Below are positions 8,593 through 17,838 of a stretch of DNA of 64,000 nt, in pieces. Made by a program: the position numbers and the translations under genes. The DNA is taken from assembly GCA_020026075.1 (NCBI GenBank), contig JAHHQZ010000002.1:44540-108539 (forward strand), in the 5' to 3' direction. The notes under the pieces were generated by a model. It saw nothing but the letters and a program-made list of their open reading frames with translations. It was not told the DNA's origin and made no database searches. Every line of letters starts with the position of its first letter. Position 1 is the first letter of the stretch. This DNA comes from Actinobacillus sp. (GTDB taxonomy: Bacteria > Pseudomonadota > Gammaproteobacteria > Enterobacterales > Pasteurellaceae).

Positions 8593-9321
8593 ATGTCGCC
8601 ATTTCAACACCCTACCCCTTTAACCTTAAACCCCATCGGCATTATTCATAGCCCTTATCAAGAAAAATTTGCCGTTCCACGCCAAGCTAACCTCGTCAAT
8701 GTGCCCGCCATTTTGGAACTACTCGCCCCTTACAACGTGCCAGAGGCGGTGCGTGGTTTGGAAGATTTCTCCCATTTGTGGCTCATTTTTCAGTTTCATC
8801 ACATCCCACAAGGCAAATGGCAACCGACCGTTCGCCCGCCACGTTTAGGGGGAAATCAGCGAGTGGGCGTTTTTGCTTCTCGAGCCACGCATCGCCCCAA
8901 TCCGCTTGGCTTATCCAAAGTTGCCTTAGAACGAATTGATTGCTCGCAAGGTACGGTGAAACTTCATCTGCAAGGGGGAGATTTAGTGGACGGCACGCCG
9001 ATTTTTGACATCAAACCTTATCTGGCCTTTGCCGACAGCGAGCCAAACGCACGTTGTGGTTTCGCCCAAGAAAAACCGCCAGCGAGTCTTGCGGTTGAGT
9101 TTTCGCCACAGGCTTTGCAGTTTTTGCAAGGCTGTAACGTACCACAGTTTGCGGAGTTTATTCGCCAAGTGCTAAGCCAAGATCCACGTCCAGCGTACCA
9201 AAAACGTCAAGGGCGTGAACGAATTTATGGCGTGCAACTTTATCAGCACAATGTGCGATTTTGCGTGCAGGAATATCACGATGTGGAACAAATTTTGGTG
9301 ATCGACATCACCGCCTGCTGA
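8593..9321 (+). CDS. trmO: tRNA(Thr) N6-threonylcarbamoyladenosine methyltransferase TrmO
   Basis: A 242-residue TsaA/YaeB-family protein that uses SAM to methylate t6A37 in threonine tRNAs. The start LNPIGIIHSPYQEKFAVPRQ and the blocks RGLEDFSHLWLIFQFH, GVFASRATHRPNPLGLS and GTPIFDIKPY are all family signatures. The open frame extends 13 codons upstream, but the ATG at 8593 matches the usual N terminus of the family and is preferred. It is followed by a terminator and a repeat shared with convergent rne. Confidence 0.93.
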   Translation: MSPFQHPTPLTLNPIGIIHSPYQEKFAVPRQANLVNVPAILELLAPYNVPEAVRGLEDFSHLWLIFQFHHIPQGKWQPTVRPPRLGGNQRVGVFASRATHRPNPLGLSKVALERIDCSQGTVKLHLQGGDLVDGTPIFDIKPYLAFADSEPNARCGFAQEKPPASLAVEFSPQALQFLQGCNVPQFAEFIRQVLSQDPRPAYQKRQGRERIYGVQLYQHNVRFCVQEYHDVEQILVIDITAC

Positions 9322-9345
9322 TTTCCCCTTTGTTTTTTCCCCATA

Positions 9346-9386
9346 AAAAAACCGCTTTGCTCAACGTCAAAGCGGTTTTCGTTTTT
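9346..9386. terminator. Terminator between trmO and rne
   Basis: A stem of AAAACCGCTTTG with CAAAGCGGTTTT is flanked by A-rich sequence on the left and TCGTTTTT on the right; it may work in both directions. Confidence 0.85.
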
Positions 9387-9390
9387 AAGG

Positions 9391-9434
9391 TAGGCCGGAA
9401 TTTTTACAAAAATTTTCGCAATATTCCAGCCTAG
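9391..9434. repeat. Dispersed palindromic repeat, full copy
   Basis: Arms TAGGCCGGAAT and ATTCCAGCCTA enclose an A/T-rich centre. It ends only three bases from the rne stop codon. Confidence 0.8.
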
Positions 9435-9437
9435 CTT

Positions 9438-12400
9438 TTAAGCCTTCGCAGGGGCAGCGGTTGGTTCAGCGTAAACGTGGCTGATGGCTCGCTCGTGTCC
9501 TGCGTCTCCTTTACCATAGAAATGATAGCGGGAGTTTTGCCATTCACGCACTGGGTATGGCGCGTTGAGCGTGTCGCTGGCTGGGGCTTGCGTTGGCGCC
9601 GCTGCCGTGTGAGAAGTAGCGCTTGATAACGCTCCAACACGTCCGTTAAAGCAGTATGTGGATTGATAAGTTGAAACTGTAACAGCTTCAATCAGCTGGC
9701 TTTCAGGCGTTTGTTTGGCACAGCATTGCGTTGGCTGAGCAGAGAGCAATTTCAAGGATTGTTGCACTTTTTTCTCAACGGCTGCGTTTGCAGGCTGGCT
9801 GATAACCGCCATTACTGGCACGGTCATTTCACTATTTTCAGCAGTGCTCAATACACTACTTGCTGGCGAATGACGATCCACTTCATCAGGCATTTTCACC
9901 GTTTCAACCACAGCCACTGCAGGTAGCGTAATTTCACGTTGCGGTTTTTCTGCACGCATTTCTGACTGGTTTGCTTGTTCTTTGGCAAGCAGTTCATCTA
10001 CGGATAAAAACGGAACGCTTTCCGCTTTCGGTGTCTGAACTGGCGTTTGCACCCACACTTTGCCCATTGCCAATTCTGGCGACATTACGCCGCCTGTTAA
10101 TGGCATTGGTGCAGTTGGTGTATTGTTTTGCTGACGGCGACGGCGATTGCCTACCACTCGTAAATGGCGAGAACCACGACGACCACGTGACTGACGGCGC
10201 TCACGCTGTTCCGTTTCCTGCACAGGGGCTGTCGCTACGCTTTCTGCCACGACGGCTTTTGGAGTTACGGTTTCCTTTGTCGCAGTTTGCGTTTCAAGTG
10301 GCATTGGCGCTGGGCTTTGAATTTCCACAACGTTCATCGCACTAAGCATTTCCACTGGTTCCACTACATTCACCGTTTCCACTGGTGTGTCAATGTCAGC
10401 CGTTGGTGTTTGCACTTGGCTTGCCACTCGCACTTTTTTAGCAAGCTCACGACGTGGGCGACGTTCAGTTTTAATTTCTTTAACAGTTTGCACGTCTTCT
10501 CGTTGGTTCAAGCGTTCTTGACGAACTTCCTTGCGAACACGAGGCTTTCGTGTTTGTGCAGGCTTAGTAGCCTCTTGGCGGTCGTTGCGGTTGTCCTGCG
10601 TAGCATTCGCATTTTGTCCCGCTTGACGGCGGCGTGCTGGCTGGCGGCGTTCACCATTTGCATTTTGACGATTATTCGCTCGATTATTCCGGCGTGGCTT
10701 ATTTGGCTGTTTCGGCGTTTCTTCTTTGCTGCCAAGCGACTGGAAGAACGCTTTAATTTTCATTATAAGCTTGTCTAACCACGATTCAGCTTTCGGTGGC
10801 GTTGGCGCTGGGGTGTCGATAGCTAACGCAACTGCAGCATTTTCCGCCATACTTTCACTATTCAGCAATGGCGTTTCCACTTCACGGCACACCAACGTTT
10901 CATTTGAATTTAGCGTTTCGTCTTGGGTTTCGTGTAATTTCGGCAAATGGTAGCTCAATACATTTGTATCTTCGCCATCACGCACTCGGAACACGTGGAA
11001 ATGTGGCGTTTCCATCGCTTCATTTGGTGCAACCACAACGGTCACATTATGGCGACGTTCGATATTAGCAATGGCTTTACGTTTCTCATTGAGCAAGTAA
11101 GAAGCAATTTCCACAGGGGTAATGCAACGCACTTCTTTTGTGTTTTCTTTCAGCGCTTCTTCTTCAAGTAAACGTAAAATGGAGAGTGAAAGGGACTCGT
11201 TATCACGGATTTTGCCTGTGCCTTGACAGCGTGGGCAAATGTGGCAAGCGGATTCACCAAGAGATGGACTTAAACGCTGGCGTGACATTTCGAGTAAGCC
11301 AAAACGAGAAATACGGCTAATTTGAATGCGTGCACGATCTTGACGTACCGCTTCACGAATGCGGTTTTCCACTTCACGTTGGTGGCGCACAGGCCCCATA
11401 TCGATGAAGTCGATCACCACTAAACCGCCTAAATCACGTAAACGTAGCTGGCGTGCGATTTCATCAGCAGCCTCTAAGTTAGTGGTTAATGCGGTTTCTT
11501 CAATGTCGCTACCACGAGTGGCTTTGGCGGAGTTGATGTCGATGGCGATGAGTGCCTCTGTGGCATCAATCACAATAGAACCGCCTGATGGCAAGCGCAC
11601 TTCACGCTGGAACGCTGATTCAATTTGCGATTCAATTTGGAAATGACTAAATAATGGCACTTCGCCTTGATAAAGTTTCACACGGTTTACAAAGTCAGGA
11701 CGCACTAAGCGAATGTGTGCTTTAGCTTTTTCGTAAACTTTTGGATTATCAATTAAAATTTCGCCAATATCTCGGCGTAGGTAATCACGAATGGCACGGA
11801 CGATAACGTCACTTTCTTGATGAATAAGGAATGGTGCGGGGCGTGTTTGAGCCGCTTGTTTAATGGCTTCCCAATGATGCAGTAAAACTTTTAAATCCCA
11901 TTGTAATTCTTCAGGGGATTTACCCACACCAGCGGTACGAACAATTAAACCAACGCCATCAGGCACATCAAGGGAACTTAACGCTTCCCGTAACTCTTGG
12001 CGCTCTTCCCCTTCGATACGGCGAGAAATACCGCCTGCTCGTGGGTTATTTGGCATAATCACCAAATAGCTGCCTGCCAAAGAAACAAAAGTGGTTAATG
12101 CCGCCCCTTTGTTACCACGTTCTTCTTTATTCACTTGGACGATAACTTCCTGTCCTTCGGTGAGAATATCACGGATATTCGGACGGCCTTGATACACATA
12201 ATCCGCAGGAAAATATTCACGTGCGATTTCTTTTAATGGTAAAAAACCGTGGCGCTCCGCACCGTAATCAACAAAAGCCGCCTCTAAACTTGGTTCAATA
12301 CGAGTGATTTTCCCCTTGTAAATGTTAGCTTTTTTTTGTTCGTGACCTGGACTTTCAATATCCAAATCAAATAGACGTTGCCCGTCAACTAAGGCAACAC

Positions 12401-12443
12401 GCAACTCTTCTTTTTGAGTTGCATTGATGAGCATTCTTTTCAT
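9438..12443 (-). CDS. rne: Ribonuclease E, degradosome scaffold
   Basis: A 1001-residue essential endoribonuclease for rRNA/tRNA maturation and mRNA decay. The N-terminal half has an S1 domain (about residues 37-125, KGKITRIEPSLEAAFVDYG), catalytic aspartates in VIDATEALIAIDINS and VVIDFIDM, and the Zn-link CHICPRCQGTG (about 403-413). An amphipathic segment PKAESWLDKLIMKIKAFFQS after the catalytic domain matches the membrane-anchoring segment A. The C-terminal half is low-complexity, rich in Arg/Pro/Gln (RRNNRANNRQNANG; RRQSRGRRGSR), as expected for the RNA-binding scaffold. The leader exceeds 200 nt, consistent with the autoregulatory 5' UTR known for this gene. Confidence 0.96.
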   Translation of the reverse strand: MKRMLINATQKEELRVALVDGQRLFDLDIESPGHEQKKANIYKGKITRIEPSLEAAFVDYGAERHGFLPLKEIAREYFPADYVYQGRPNIRDILTEGQEVIVQVNKEERGNKGAALTTFVSLAGSYLVIMPNNPRAGGISRRIEGEERQELREALSSLDVPDGVGLIVRTAGVGKSPEELQWDLKVLLHHWEAIKQAAQTRPAPFLIHQESDVIVRAIRDYLRRDIGEILIDNPKVYEKAKAHIRLVRPDFVNRVKLYQGEVPLFSHFQIESQIESAFQREVRLPSGGSIVIDATEALIAIDINSAKATRGSDIEETALTTNLEAADEIARQLRLRDLGGLVVIDFIDMGPVRHQREVENRIREAVRQDRARIQISRISRFGLLEMSRQRLSPSLGESACHICPRCQGTGKIRDNESLSLSILRLLEEEALKENTKEVRCITPVEIASYLLNEKRKAIANIERRHNVTVVVAPNEAMETPHFHVFRVRDGEDTNVLSYHLPKLHETQDETLNSNETLVCREVETPLLNSESMAENAAVALAIDTPAPTPPKAESWLDKLIMKIKAFFQSLGSKEETPKQPNKPRRNNRANNRQNANGERRQPARRRQAGQNANATQDNRNDRQEATKPAQTRKPRVRKEVRQERLNQREDVQTVKEIKTERRPRRELAKKVRVASQVQTPTADIDTPVETVNVVEPVEMLSAMNVVEIQSPAPMPLETQTATKETVTPKAVVAESVATAPVQETEQRERRQSRGRRGSRHLRVVGNRRRRQQNNTPTAPMPLTGGVMSPELAMGKVWVQTPVQTPKAESVPFLSVDELLAKEQANQSEMRAEKPQREITLPAVAVVETVKMPDEVDRHSPASSVLSTAENSEMTVPVMAVISQPANAAVEKKVQQSLKLLSAQPTQCCAKQTPESQLIEAVTVSTYQSTYCFNGRVGALSSATSHTAAAPTQAPASDTLNAPYPVREWQNSRYHFYGKGDAGHERAISHVYAEPTAAPAKA

Positions 12444-12700
12444 TGTGAGATCTCTTAGAAAATAAAATATACCGCCCTCAATTTACCAAACTTAACCACC
12501 GACCTCGTGTCTGTCGCCTTTGCCTGTCTCTCGACAGTCAAGTGCTGGGTGCTTTGGTAGCCTGCCTAATACAGCATTTCTGCACAAACAAAATCCGTTT
12601 TCCCATTTGTTTTCCAAATCATAAAAACAGCAAGTCGATAAATTTAGGGGTGAAACGTTTTAGGCCGAAATGTCTTATGTATGCACTGCATTTTGAACCT
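12444..12700 (-). promoter_or_regulatory. Long rne leader with hairpins, likely autoregulatory 5' UTR
   Basis: The 430-bp gap between rne and rluC contains no supported gene. On the rne side it holds a GAGA-capped hairpin (CTGTC-GAGA-GACAG, near 12530) about 90 nt upstream of the ATG, with further imperfect helices around it. Enterobacterial and Pasteurellaceae rne messages are known to have a structured 5' UTR through which RNase E controls its own level; assigning this region to that element is by position and hairpin, not by alignment. An 8-bp inverted repeat TTGTGTGC/GCACACAA lies at 12715-12735. Confidence 0.45.
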
Positions 12701-12831
12701 AAAAAACGAAGAAATTGTGTGCCATAAGCACACAAAAAAATCGTGTTATTATCACCATTCCAGCCCATTTTAGCAAGGCAAATATAGCGGCTTTTTCTAG
12801 GGCAAAAAGGCGATTTTCTCCGTCATTTTGT

Positions 12832-12839
12832 GCTATGAT
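12832..12839 (+). promoter_or_regulatory. Extended -10 element for rluC (and the following R-M genes)
   Basis: TGCTATGAT, an extended -10 box, lies about 35 bases before the rluC ATG; no clear -35 hexamer is seen. Confidence 0.45.
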
Positions 12840-12873
12840 TGTCGCCGTTTTTGCCCAAAGAAAAGGAATAAAA

Positions 12874-13875
12874 ATGCCAAAGACTCACAATGACGAACCC
12901 CAAGCGGAAACCATCGTCAACCCAAAAGTAAAATTCACCACAATTAGCGATGACGAAGCTGGCCAACGAATTGATAACTACCTTCTCGCCCAGCTCAAAG
13001 GTGTACCGAAAAGTTTAATTTATCGCATTATTCGCAAAGGCGAAGTGCGTGTAAATAAAGGCCGCATCAAGCCTGAATACAAACTCAAAGCCGATGATGA
13101 AATTCGTATTCCCCCTATACGAGTGGCCGAAAAAGCCACGCCGGAATTTTCGGCAAAATTAAATCAAGTCGCCGCACTCGAAAACCAAATTCTTTACGAA
13201 GACGATGTCCTTCTCGTGCTAAACAAACCATCAGGAATGGCGGTTCACGGCGGTAGCGGGTTAAGTTTTGGTGTCATCGAAGCCTTGCGAGCCTTACGCC
13301 CTCAAGCCAAATTTTTAGAACTGGTTCACCGCCTAGACCGTGATACATCAGGCATTTTGCTGGTCGCCAAAAAACGCAGCGCCTTGCGCCATTTACACGC
13401 CCAATTACGTGACAAACGAGTACAAAAAGACTACCTCGCCCTTGTGCGTGGCGAATGGCAATCCCACGTGAAAAAAATCAACGCCCCCCTACTCAAAAAC
13501 GAACTCGCCAGCGGCGAACGAATGGTCAAAGTGAGCGAACAAGGCAAGCCTTCCGAAACCCGTTTTAAAGTTGAGGCACGCTACAAAACCTCAAACTGCA
13601 CGGCAACCTTAGTCAAAGCTAGCCCAATCACAGGCCGCACCCACCAAATCCGCGTCCACTGCCTACACGCAGGACACCCCATCGCCTGCGACCCAAAATA
13701 CGGCGACAAAGTATTTGACGAAAAAATGCAAACCATCGGCTTAAACCGCCTATTCCTACACGCCGCCAACATCGCCTTCTACCACCCAAAAACCGAAGAA
13801 CTAATGCGAGTGCAAGCGCCGTTGGATAAAAAATTAAAACTTATTTTACAAAAACTTGTTAATCAAACCATTTAA
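12874..13875 (+). CDS. rluC: 23S rRNA pseudouridine(955/2504/2580) synthase RluC
   Basis: A 333-residue enzyme that isomerises three uridines in 23S rRNA. An S4 RNA-binding domain (about residues 20-80, GQRIDNYLLAQLKGVPKS) is followed by the RluA-type catalytic domain with HRLDRDTSGILLVAKK holding the catalytic Asp, and GRTHQIRVH near the C terminus. The frame is open 53 codons further upstream, but AAAGGAATAAAA before the ATG at 12874 and the family N terminus decide the start. It is divergent from rne, as in E. coli. A foreign methylase gene begins 6 bases after its stop. Confidence 0.96.
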   Translation: MPKTHNDEPQAETIVNPKVKFTTISDDEAGQRIDNYLLAQLKGVPKSLIYRIIRKGEVRVNKGRIKPEYKLKADDEIRIPPIRVAEKATPEFSAKLNQVAALENQILYEDDVLLVLNKPSGMAVHGGSGLSFGVIEALRALRPQAKFLELVHRLDRDTSGILLVAKKRSALRHLHAQLRDKRVQKDYLALVRGEWQSHVKKINAPLLKNELASGERMVKVSEQGKPSETRFKVEARYKTSNCTATLVKASPITGRTHQIRVHCLHAGHPIACDPKYGDKVFDEKMQTIGLNRLFLHAANIAFYHPKTEELMRVQAPLDKKLKLILQKLVNQTI

Positions 13876-13881
13876 TTATCT

Positions 13882-15819
13882 ATGGAAAATAAAAAAACAT
13901 TGAAGGAATTATCTATTCACAATAGAAGGTATCTTGGAAATAAGTATTCCTTAACCAATTTTATAAAAGAAACTGTTAATAACCACTGCAACAATATTCA
14001 CTCTGTAATGGATATTTTTAGCGGTACTGGATCGGTATCAAATATCTTCAAAGATAAGAAACTAATTACTAATGATCTACTATATAGTAATTATATTTCA
14101 AATTGTGCTTGGTTCTACCCAGAGGATTACCGAAAAGATATTATTATTAAAATAGTTGAAGAATATAATGATATAGAAACTACTGAAAATAATTATATGC
14201 GTCAAAACTTTGCTAATACATTTTTCAGTGCAGATGATTGTAGTAAAATTGGTTATATTCGAGAAGATATTGAAAGAAAATATACACATAAATTAATAAA
14301 CTTTAAAGAGTATAGTATTTTAATTACAATTCTCTTGTATGCTATGGATAGAATTGCAAATACTGTTGGTCATTATGATGCTTATAGAAAAACAAATCAT
14401 TTTGAAAAAAAACTAGTACTATCATTAATATTACCTACTAAAAACTTACAAGATAATCAATGCTATAATAAAGATGCTAATCAACTTATTAAAGAAATTA
14501 GCTGTGATCTTCTTTACTTGGATCCCCCTTATAATTCAAGACAATATTCAGACACTTATCATTTACTTGAAAATGTTGCTCAATGGCAAAAGCCTGAAGT
14601 TTTTGGAATTGCAAGAAAGATGAATCGATCTCATTTAAAAAGTGAGTATTGCCGCACAAATGCGGCAAAAGCATTTGAAGATCTTATTCATAATGCAAAA
14701 GCTAAATATATATTACTCTCTTATAATAATATGTCTGAAAAAGGTAATGCTCGATCAAATGCTAAAATAGCAGACAGTGATATTATACGAGTATTAAGTA
14801 AAAAAGGAAAAGTAAGTATTTTTGAAAAGGAGTATAAAAGCTTTTCTACTGGAAAAACAAATGTTAATGATAATAAAGAAAGACTATTTCTGTGCAAATG
14901 TTTCCAAGATAAATATATTCCATCTCCTTTTAATTATATGGGAAGTAAATTTAAACTATTAGATCAAATAATTCCCTTATTCCCTAATAGTAAAAAATTT
15001 CTAGATCTATTTGCTGGTAGTGGTACTGTTGGTATAAATAGTAAATCATCAAAAATTATTCTAAATGATAAGAATACACAATTAATAGAACTTATTTCCT
15101 ATATAAGAGAAACTGATCTATCTACTATTATAAATAAGTTAAATAAAATTATTGATACATTTAATTTATCTAATACTTCTACTAATGGCTATTCTTTTTA
15201 CCATTGTAATAGTAGCATTGGGTTAGCAGAATACAATAAATCTCATTTTTTAGAGCTTCGAGAAACCTATAATAAGCTATGCCACAGTAATGTAGAGAAT
15301 AAATACATTCTACTTTATGCACTTATTATATTTTCATTTAATAATCAAATCCGATTTAATCGCAAAGGTGAGTTTAATCTACCTGTTGGGAAAAGAGATT
15401 TCAATGATAATATGTTGAAAAAACTTATACTATTCTCCAATAGAATAAAAGAAAAAAATATTATATTTAAATCCTTAGATTTTAGAAATATTAATTTAGA
15501 TGAAGTAGACCAAGATACATTTATATATTGCGATCCGCCTTATTTAATTACTAATGCCACCTATAATGAAAATAATGCTTGGACACAAAATGATGAAATT
15601 GATTTATTAGAATTTTTAAATATTGCAAATAAAAAAGGTTTCAAGTTTGCATTATCAAATGTACTAATCAGCAAAAATAAAGAAAATAGTTTACTTATTC
15701 AATGGATTAAGCAAAATAACTATACGTGTCATTACTTAAATAAAAATTATGCTAATAGTAATTACCAAAGAAAAAATAAAGATACTATAACACAAGAAGT
15801 TTTAATTACTAACTACTAA
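13882..15819 (+). CDS. Fused two-domain D12-class adenine-N6 DNA methyltransferase
   Basis: A 645-residue protein with two complete D12-class m6A methyltransferase domains in tandem. Domain 1 has RRYLGNKYSLTNFI (SAM/target motif X), DIFSGTG at residues 44-50 (motif I) and DPPYNSRQY from residue 214 (motif IV). Domain 2 has FNYMGSKFKLLDQI, DLFAGSG at 375-381 and DPPYL from residue 551. M.FokI has this layout and nearly this length, with each domain methylating one strand of an asymmetric site. The next gene, 11 bases on, is a type IIS endonuclease, so this is its protective methylase. The ATG lacks a clear ribosome site and follows the rluC stop by 6 bases. Base composition is far richer in A/T than the flanks, a sign of transfer. 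Confidence 0.88.
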   Translation: MENKKTLKELSIHNRRYLGNKYSLTNFIKETVNNHCNNIHSVMDIFSGTGSVSNIFKDKKLITNDLLYSNYISNCAWFYPEDYRKDIIIKIVEEYNDIETTENNYMRQNFANTFFSADDCSKIGYIREDIERKYTHKLINFKEYSILITILLYAMDRIANTVGHYDAYRKTNHFEKKLVLSLILPTKNLQDNQCYNKDANQLIKEISCDLLYLDPPYNSRQYSDTYHLLENVAQWQKPEVFGIARKMNRSHLKSEYCRTNAAKAFEDLIHNAKAKYILLSYNNMSEKGNARSNAKIADSDIIRVLSKKGKVSIFEKEYKSFSTGKTNVNDNKERLFLCKCFQDKYIPSPFNYMGSKFKLLDQIIPLFPNSKKFLDLFAGSGTVGINSKSSKIILNDKNTQLIELISYIRETDLSTIINKLNKIIDTFNLSNTSTNGYSFYHCNSSIGLAEYNKSHFLELRETYNKLCHSNVENKYILLYALIIFSFNNQIRFNRKGEFNLPVGKRDFNDNMLKKLILFSNRIKEKNIIFKSLDFRNINLDEVDQDTFIYCDPPYLITNATYNENNAWTQNDEIDLLEFLNIANKKGFKFALSNVLISKNKENSLLIQWIKQNNYTCHYLNKNYANSNYQRKNKDTITQEVLITNY

Positions 15820-15829
15820 GGACTTAACT

Positions 15830-17782
15830 ATGTATAAAAATATCCCATATAAAAGTTTTTGTTGGGTTATAGGAACAACCAGTTTTAGAACAGCTCAACT
15901 TAATTTTAAAATTGAACAGCAACTATCTCTACTTAACAAGTTTTATAACTTGCAATCAGATTGGCATTGGGATAATGCACTACAAGAACAGTTCTATAAT
16001 TTTATGCAAGATAATAATTTTTTATCAGGTGATGCAACAAGAAAGGATAAAGATGCAAGAGAGAAAACTTCTGGATTAGTAAATATTGGGCTTATCAATA
16101 GTGATCGTACTTTAACCAATGTTGGCAAAAAGTTGCTTTCTATCTCTGAAAAAAGTAACTTTAATGATGACAATATATTTAATATTAGTCGTGATAGTTT
16201 TATTTATTTCAAGCAACTATTAAAAATGAGTATATGTATTAATGATAACTATGTACGACCATATATTATATTAGTGCGTTTACTCATTGAATTAGGCTAT
16301 CTTAATAATGATGAATTAACATTCTTGGTACCATTAATTGTAGATGAAGAAAGTTTTGAGCGTATTTGCAAAAATATTAAATCATATCGTCTAAATAAAG
16401 CTAATATTGATGATATTATTTTTGATAATTTATTAAATAAAAATAACTACAAAGAAGCTTTACAATTATTTTTACAAAACCCAGTAGATAAAGATCTTAT
16501 CTGTACTATTGGAATGAATAGGAAAAGCCGTCAATACGATAAAAATTACTATGATCTATACCTAAGTTTATATAATGTATTTTTAAATCATAATAAAGAT
16601 TATGAAAGCCTACTCGAAGCTACTAATTCAGTAAAACAAAAAACTTACTGGAAAAATTTTCTTTTTAAAAATTCTACTATAAGATACATTAGAAAATATA
16701 AAGAAAACTCCATAAATATCGATAATCCTTTTACCCAATGTAAGACTGAGGAACAGTTTAAATCAACTTTCTTTAAGTATTTACACGTGTTCAAAGCAAA
16801 AGCAACATTACTTGATTACTTTGATCTAAATAGACGATATTTTAACCTTACAGAAACACTTATTTTTAAAGATAGTACTATTTTATTAGATACTGTTCCT
16901 AAATTTTACTTTATGGAAATAAAAGAAAAACTATCAAAAATATGTTTTTCTTCTGATGATAACTTATACGAAGATGTACCATTAGATAGCATATCAAATA
17001 TATTTAATGTTGATATAAACAATGTCTACAAAGAAATATCTAAACAATTAGGTATCACACTTGAAAACTCCCAGCAAGTTAAAAAATATATCGAAAATGA
17101 ACGATTGCATCGTTTTTCTGACCTAATAAATAATAAATTTCCTGATCGTATACTTATAGAATTGCTCAGCTGTTTTGAAGAAAGAAACGATAAACGTATC
17201 GAATATCTTGTTACAGATGATGCAACAATTCCAACGATCTTTGAATATATTCTCGCTATTATTTGGTATAAGGTAAGTGAGAAAAAAGGTAATATTTTAG
17301 ATTTTATGAAATTATCGCTTGATGCTAACTTATTACCAAAAAGTCACGCTGCTGGCGGTAGTGCAGATATTGTTTATCATTACAGTAAATCAACAAATTA
17401 TCCTGAACATAGTTTACTTATTGAGGCTACGTTATCTGATAAAACAAATCAACGTAGAATGGAAATGGAGCCTGTATCTCGCCATTTAGGTGATCATAGA
17501 ATAAATTCTGATAATCCTTTTGATTATAGTTTGTTTATAAGTACTTATTTAGATGCTAATGTTATTAATGATTTTAGATATAGAAAAATTATTCCATATA
17601 TAAAAGGTAATAATACTATTGATGGTATGAAAATAATTCCATTGGATACCCACACAATAAAAAATATTATCCGATCAAAACTGACATATTCTGAACTCTA
17701 TACTATTTTTGATGATAATTATAATAAAGATATTAGCACTCAAAAATGGCATTTAAACTTGGTGCAAGACATCATAAAATAA
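15830..17782 (+). CDS. Type IIS restriction endonuclease, AlwI / N.BstNBI family
   Basis: A 650-residue endonuclease partner of the preceding methylase. The N-terminal region (SFCWVIGTTSFRTAQLNFKI ... SGLVNIGLINSDRTLTNVGKKLL) resembles the DNA-recognition part of AlwI-type enzymes. The C-terminal region has HAAGGSADIVYH (residues 506-517), LLIEAT (529-534) and MEMEPVSRH (544-552). From memory, N.BstNBI has the equivalent HAAG..D, E and MESEPVTRH blocks with the same 13-residue spacing between the two glutamates, so D513, E532 and E545 are proposed catalytic residues. Related enzymes cut outside GGATC or GAGTC; the site here cannot be read from sequence. AAGGACTT precedes the ATG. It is strongly A/T-rich and appears intact. 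Confidence 0.85.
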   Translation: MYKNIPYKSFCWVIGTTSFRTAQLNFKIEQQLSLLNKFYNLQSDWHWDNALQEQFYNFMQDNNFLSGDATRKDKDAREKTSGLVNIGLINSDRTLTNVGKKLLSISEKSNFNDDNIFNISRDSFIYFKQLLKMSICINDNYVRPYIILVRLLIELGYLNNDELTFLVPLIVDEESFERICKNIKSYRLNKANIDDIIFDNLLNKNNYKEALQLFLQNPVDKDLICTIGMNRKSRQYDKNYYDLYLSLYNVFLNHNKDYESLLEATNSVKQKTYWKNFLFKNSTIRYIRKYKENSINIDNPFTQCKTEEQFKSTFFKYLHVFKAKATLLDYFDLNRRYFNLTETLIFKDSTILLDTVPKFYFMEIKEKLSKICFSSDDNLYEDVPLDSISNIFNVDINNVYKEISKQLGITLENSQQVKKYIENERLHRFSDLINNKFPDRILIELLSCFEERNDKRIEYLVTDDATIPTIFEYILAIIWYKVSEKKGNILDFMKLSLDANLLPKSHAAGGSADIVYHYSKSTNYPEHSLLIEATLSDKTNQRRMEMEPVSRHLGDHRINSDNPFDYSLFISTYLDANVINDFRYRKIIPYIKGNNTIDGMKIIPLDTHTIKNIIRSKLTYSELYTIFDDNYNKDISTQKWHLNLVQDIIK

Positions 17783-17795
17783 CTAACTAAATAAC

Positions 17796-17830
17796 CCACA
17801 CCGAAATTTCCACAAAAATTCCGGCGTGGC
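17796..17830. repeat. Dispersed palindromic repeat, short full copy
   Basis: CCACACCGAAATTTC and ATTCCGGCGTGG form imperfect arms around ACAAAA. It lies between the endonuclease and ygfZ stops and probably separates the convergent transcripts. Confidence 0.6.
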
Positions 17831-17838
17831 TTTTGGGG

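Noticed and set aside
10287..10778. Long open frames antisense to rne, torA, lacZ and others
   Set aside because: They have no family resemblance, lack ribosome sites and sit entirely inside well-supported genes; they reflect codon bias.
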